A stretch of DNA of 64,000 nucleotides, taken from Phaeocystidibacter sp965659415 (lineage in GTDB: Bacteria; Bacteroidota; Bacteroidia; Flavobacteriales; Schleiferiaceae). Both the position numbers and the translations under genes were made by a program. The DNA is taken from positions 9,196 to 73,195 of the forward strand of contig CBFHVA010000013.1 in assembly GCA_965659415.1 (NCBI GenBank), written 5' to 3'. Below, piece after piece: positions 60,879-64,000 of this stretch; position 1 is the stretch's first letter; every line of letters begins with the position of its first letter. The notes beneath the pieces were generated by a model. That model was not told the DNA's origin and made no database searches. It saw nothing but the letters and a program-made list of their open reading frames with translations.

Positions 60879-62983
60879 TTGGAGGTCGAAAGGCCCTCAA
60901 AGTAGCGTTAGTCGGTAATCCCAATACGGGAAAGTCGTCACTCTTCAATGCGCTTACGGGGCTGAATCAAAAAGTTAGCAATTACCCCGGCATTACGGTT
61001 GAAAAGAAAACGGGCTTTAGCAAGTTGGACAAAACGGCTATTGCCGAAATGGTTGACTTGCCTGGAACTTATTCACTTCATCCAAGTAGTGTCGATGAGG
61101 AAGTGGTCGTGCGAACGCTCACTGAACCGCAGAACGTTGATCGCCCTGATGCCATTGTTGCTGTGGCAGATGCAACAAATCTGAAACGAAACCTCTATTT
61201 ATTTACCCAAGTACTGGATCTGGGATTACCCACGATTTTGGTATTGAATATGGTCGATCAGGTTCACCGAAAGGGGATTGAGATTGATGTAGAGAAGCTT
61301 GAGCATGCTTTTGGAGTAAAGGTAGTTTTAGTGAATGCGCGCAAAGGTGAGGGGATTGACGTACTCAAGAAGTCGATTATTGAACTCACTCATGAATTGC
61401 GCCCACCAATTTTCGATGTTCGTTCTTTTGCGGCGAATTACGCGGAGAGTGCTCGTAAAATATTGGGATACAATGGCGATTATGCCGCATGGTTGATTGC
61501 TACGCAAGTAGATGAGCTTTCCTATTTATCCGCTGAAAAGAAGGATGAAATCGAGCAATTGACGCTCCGCTCAAACATCGACACCAAAAAGCTAAGGATT
61601 AAGGAAACCATCCAGCGGTATAAGATCGTAAATGACCTATTGAAAGAGGCGGTTACGGTAAATCCTAATCTTGATAGAAGTTGGACGGGACGATTAGATC
61701 GGATAATCACCCACAAGGTTTACGGCGTAGCAATTCTGTTGGGATTACTCTTCCTGATTTTTCAGGCAATCTTCTCTTGGGCAGAGTTGCCCATGAATTT
61801 GATTGATACGGTATTTAGTGAGTTGTCCATCTATATCAGAGACACCATGGAGCCAGGGGCGCTCACTGATTTAATTGCAGATGGTATCATTCCCGGGGTA
61901 GCCGGGGTGGTGATTTTCCTCCCCCAAATCTTCATACTCTTCACCTTTATCACCTTAATGGAAGAAACGGGTTACATGGCTCGTGTTGTTTTCCTGATGG
62001 ATAAGTTGATGAAGCGTTTCGGGTTGAGCGGGAAAAGTGTAGTGCCTTTGATTAGCGGAACAGCTTGTGCGATTCCGGCAATTATGGCTACGCGAAACAT
62101 CGAAAGCTGGAAAGAACGCTTAATAACCATTTTCGTTACCCCATTTACCACCTGCTCAGCTCGATTACCCGTTTACACTGTGCTCATCGGTTTGGTTATC
62201 CCGGCTAAGTCGTATTTCGGAATAAATCTGCAGGGGATTGTATTGATGTTTATGTATTTCATCGGTTTTGCCACCGCCTTGGGGTCGTCATGGCTGATGA
62301 GTAAGTTATTGCCCGCTCGTTCCAACTCTCATCTCATCGTGGAGATGCCGGCCTATCGCATGCCGTTATACAAGAATGTCCTTTTGACCATTTGGAATAA
62401 GGGTAAATCATTTGTTACAAATGCGGGAAAGATCATTATCGCCATATCTATTATCCTATGGGTTATGGCTTCTAACGGTCCGAATGATCACTTCACGGAA
62501 GCTGAGCGATATGTGTCGGAACAGGAAGGTAGCTCCGAACTGAGCGAAGAAGAGCTTGTAGGGGAAGTAGAAAGTTATCGTCTAGAGCATTCCTATGTGG
62601 GTTATTTAGGGAGAGCCATTGAACCGGCCATTCGTCCCTTGGGCTATGACTGGAAGATAGGGATAGCGCTCATATCCTCATTTGCAGCGCGCGAAGTGTT
62701 TGTAGGAACCATGGCTACTATATATAGTGTTGGGTCAGACGATGAGAAAACGGTAATGGAGTATATGGATCAAGAAATCAATCCAGAAACGGGTGGGCGC
62801 TTTTTCACCTTGCCAGTGGGGATGTCGCTTTTGATGTTTTACGCCTTTGCCATGCAGTGTATGAGCACCTTTGCCATCGTTCGCAAAGAGACAAATTCAT
62901 GGACCTGGCCAATTCTTCAAGCCGTGTTCATGACAGCCTTTGCCTACTTCGTATCTTTATTAACCTATCAAATATTAGTCTGA
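60875..62983 (+). CDS. feoB: Ferrous iron transporter FeoB
   Basis: Inner-membrane GTPase-coupled Fe(II) importer. The 702-residue protein has the N-terminal G domain (GNPNTGKS at 14-21, DLPGTYS switch, NMVDQ), a helical spacer and two Gate domains with many helices (VPLISGTACAIPAIMATR, FTTCSARLPVYTVL), matching the usual FeoB. It overlaps feoA and, at its stop (TGATG), the next gene. Coupled to the operator at 60608 it is expected to be iron-regulated. Confidence 0.97.
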   Translation: MIGGRKALKVALVGNPNTGKSSLFNALTGLNQKVSNYPGITVEKKTGFSKLDKTAIAEMVDLPGTYSLHPSSVDEEVVVRTLTEPQNVDRPDAIVAVADATNLKRNLYLFTQVLDLGLPTILVLNMVDQVHRKGIEIDVEKLEHAFGVKVVLVNARKGEGIDVLKKSIIELTHELRPPIFDVRSFAANYAESARKILGYNGDYAAWLIATQVDELSYLSAEKKDEIEQLTLRSNIDTKKLRIKETIQRYKIVNDLLKEAVTVNPNLDRSWTGRLDRIITHKVYGVAILLGLLFLIFQAIFSWAELPMNLIDTVFSELSIYIRDTMEPGALTDLIADGIIPGVAGVVIFLPQIFILFTFITLMEETGYMARVVFLMDKLMKRFGLSGKSVVPLISGTACAIPAIMATRNIESWKERLITIFVTPFTTCSARLPVYTVLIGLVIPAKSYFGINLQGIVLMFMYFIGFATALGSSWLMSKLLPARSNSHLIVEMPAYRMPLYKNVLLTIWNKGKSFVTNAGKIIIAISIILWVMASNGPNDHFTEAERYVSEQEGSSELSEEELVGEVESYRLEHSYVGYLGRAIEPAIRPLGYDWKIGIALISSFAAREVFVGTMATIYSVGSDDEKTVMEYMDQEINPETGGRFFTLPVGMSLLMFYAFAMQCMSTFAIVRKETNSWTWPILQAVFMTAFAYFVSLLTYQILV

Positions 62984-63156
62984 TGGATTGGCAAAACTGG
63001 GTTGTAGGAGGGATTTTCTTGTGGGCGGTCTTTACCGTAGTAAAGGTGTTCTGGCCAAAGAAACAGGCTGGATGTTCTTCAGGGGATTGCGCTTGTGGCC
63101 CGGAAGAGATTAAGCCTAAAAAGAAGATTTCGCTTAAGATATTCGGCTATGAGTAA
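62983..63156 (+). CDS. FeoB-associated Cys-rich membrane protein
   Basis: A 57-residue protein with one N-terminal transmembrane helix (residues 6-23) and cysteines C31, C36 and C38 (AGCSSGDCACG) next to a lysine-rich tail. The ATG overlaps the feoB stop (TGATG). Such small Cys-rich genes commonly follow feoB and may take part in metal handling. An 8-bp overlap with the SDR gene continues the operon. Confidence 0.88.
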   Translation: MDWQNWVVGGIFLWAVFTVVKVFWPKKQAGCSSGDCACGPEEIKPKKKISLKIFGYE

Positions 63157-63847
63157 ACGGATATCAATTGTTACGGGTGCGAGCAGAGGCATAGGTTACC
63201 AGCTGGCGCTAGAGTTACACTCCAGAGGTCATCATGTGGTAGCTACTGCAAGATCCGAAGATCGCTTAGAGAAGTTAAGAGAGGAATGCGGATCGGATCG
63301 CTTGGAGTACGTGGCTTTAGATTTAAATGATAAACAGGCTGTAATTGATTGGGCTACATCCTTGAGTGAAAAGGACATCCTTATTGATCATCTAGTATTG
63401 AATGCCGGTTCATTGGTGAATAAGCCCTTTGCAGATATTTCGGCTGCAGAACTCCGGCGCGTATACGAGGTGAATGTTTTCAGCGTATTCGAGTTCGTTC
63501 AACAGATGCTTGGCCATTTGAGTGACAGGGCACATATTGTGACCATATCTAGTATGGGAGGGTATCAGGGAAGCCAAAAATTCCCTGGGTTGACTGCTTA
63601 CAGTTCGAGTAAGGCAGCTGTATCGAGTTTGACGGAATGTCTCCAAGAAGAATTCTCTGACCGAGGCTGGGCTTTTAATAGTTTGTGCTTGGGTGCTGTT
63701 CAGACGGAGATGTTGGAGGAGGCTTTTCCCGGGTTTGTAGCGCCTAATAGTCCGGCCGAGATGGCTACGTTTATTGCGGACTTCTCGGAGAATGCACAAA
63801 AATTTATACGAGGTAAAGTGCTGCCAATCAGCAGTACTACACCATAG
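63149..63847 (+). CDS. Short-chain dehydrogenase/reductase
   Basis: A 232-residue classical SDR. Cofactor motif TGASRGIG (9-16), NAG (85-87), catalytic serine in SSMGGYQG and the YxxxK pair Y151/K155 (YSSSKAA). The ATG at 63149 is chosen: the longer frame overlaps the upstream gene, and the SDR N-terminus begins here. Its overlap with the FeoB-associated gene indicates co-transcription, but the substrate and any iron link are unknown. Confidence 0.93.
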   Translation: MSKRISIVTGASRGIGYQLALELHSRGHHVVATARSEDRLEKLREECGSDRLEYVALDLNDKQAVIDWATSLSEKDILIDHLVLNAGSLVNKPFADISAAELRRVYEVNVFSVFEFVQQMLGHLSDRAHIVTISSMGGYQGSQKFPGLTAYSSSKAAVSSLTECLQEEFSDRGWAFNSLCLGAVQTEMLEEAFPGFVAPNSPAEMATFIADFSENAQKFIRGKVLPISSTTP

Positions 63848-63872
63848 GGTATAAAAAAGTTTCCAAATGCAC

Positions 63873-63902
63873 TTGTGCTGTTCAATTTCTCTCTTACATT
63901 TG
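63873..63902 (+). promoter_or_regulatory. Promoter facing out of the right edge
   Basis: TTG (63873-63875), 19-bp spacer and TACATTTG (63895-63902). This is one of the best consensus matches in the window. The remaining 98 bases have no coding frame or tRNA fold I can support; a G-rich leader follows, with a possible CCCTC/GGGGG hairpin at 63906-63918. The gene driven lies beyond the window. Confidence 0.72.
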
Positions 63903-64000
63903 CAGCCCTCTTAGGGGGGAGTTCATATACATACCGGCGATAATTTGGGTAATCAGCGCGAGTTGGGGATTTGGGTTATTGAGGGGTTTAGGAGTGTGCG

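Noticed and set aside
63906..64000. The G-rich leader as a tRNA or the start of 16S rRNA
   Set aside because: No T-loop, acceptor pairing or conserved 16S start can be found in the bases available.

Overview
The window is an ordinary, gene-dense chromosomal segment of a Bacteroidota bacterium, most likely order Flavobacteriales. The evidence is the type IX secretion/gliding set (SprA, GldJ, PorU, PorV, a PorP/SprF protein), proteins with T9SS type A C-terminal sorting domains, the neighbour orders ruvA-sprA-gcvH and murF-gldJ-porU-porV-cdd, a classical mevalonate pathway, and promoters of the Bacteroidota form TTG-N(19-23)-TAnnTTTG. I see no insertion sequence, prophage, CRISPR array, rRNA or tRNA. 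No intergenic gap exceeds 300 bp; the longest is about 275 bp, between porP and porU.

Layout. 1-1.1 kb: tail of ruvB, overlapping queG. 1.07-6.8 kb (- strand): an envelope cluster of small beta-barrel, Omp28-like lipoprotein, DUF6029 barrel, TlpA-like thioredoxin and a secreted Omp28-like protein; three of these carry CxxC thioredoxin motifs. 6.9-18 kb (+): a T9SS cargo protein, ruvA, the 2451-residue sprA, gcvH, a VanZ-like protein and two TonB-like proteins. 18.1-26.7 kb (+): cysQ, heme O synthase, two cytochrome oxidase subunit III paralogues, subunit IV, SCO, DUF420 and a small CxxC membrane protein, then a TolC/adaptor pair and tsaB. 26.7-29.3 kb (-): tag and a YyaL-type protein. 29.4-31.7 kb (+): a Pit-PhoU phosphate transporter. 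31.8-37.5 kb (-): an M20 peptidase, then a tightly coupled run (PTPS, fabD, mvaD, mevalonate kinase, UbiA-type prenyltransferase). 37.6-40.6 kb (-): lipoprotein, GNAT enzyme, heptanucleotide tandem repeat, two TPM proteins, LemA and MerR. 40.7-51.4 kb: two glycosyltransferases, two M23 peptidases, alaS, an outer-membrane barrel, murF and gldJ. 51.4-60.5 kb: porP, porU, porV, cdd, pdhA and pdhC. 60.6-63.8 kb: feoA-feoB-small Cys protein-SDR behind a candidate iron operator.

How the genes work together. SprA is the outer-membrane translocon, PorV the shuttle, PorU the sortase, and GldJ and PorP/SprF belong to the motor/adhesin side; the two CTD proteins at 4.8-7.6 kb are likely clients. The oxidase genes are assembly factors and accessory subunits of an aa3-type oxidase whose subunits I and II lie elsewhere. 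The mevalonate genes feed a UbiA prenyltransferase annotated in relatives as making geranylgeranylglycerol lipids.

Nothing here is a plainly new system. The best leads are the thiol-redox envelope cluster, the mevalonate-coupled ether-lipid-like prenyltransferase, the heptanucleotide repeat, the His-rich loop in one oxidase subunit III, the candidate feo operator and the hairpin pair before ruvA-sprA. Seven genes use TTG starts; where a start differs from the longest possible frame, the reason is given. All family calls are from recognition of sequence motifs, without any database search.
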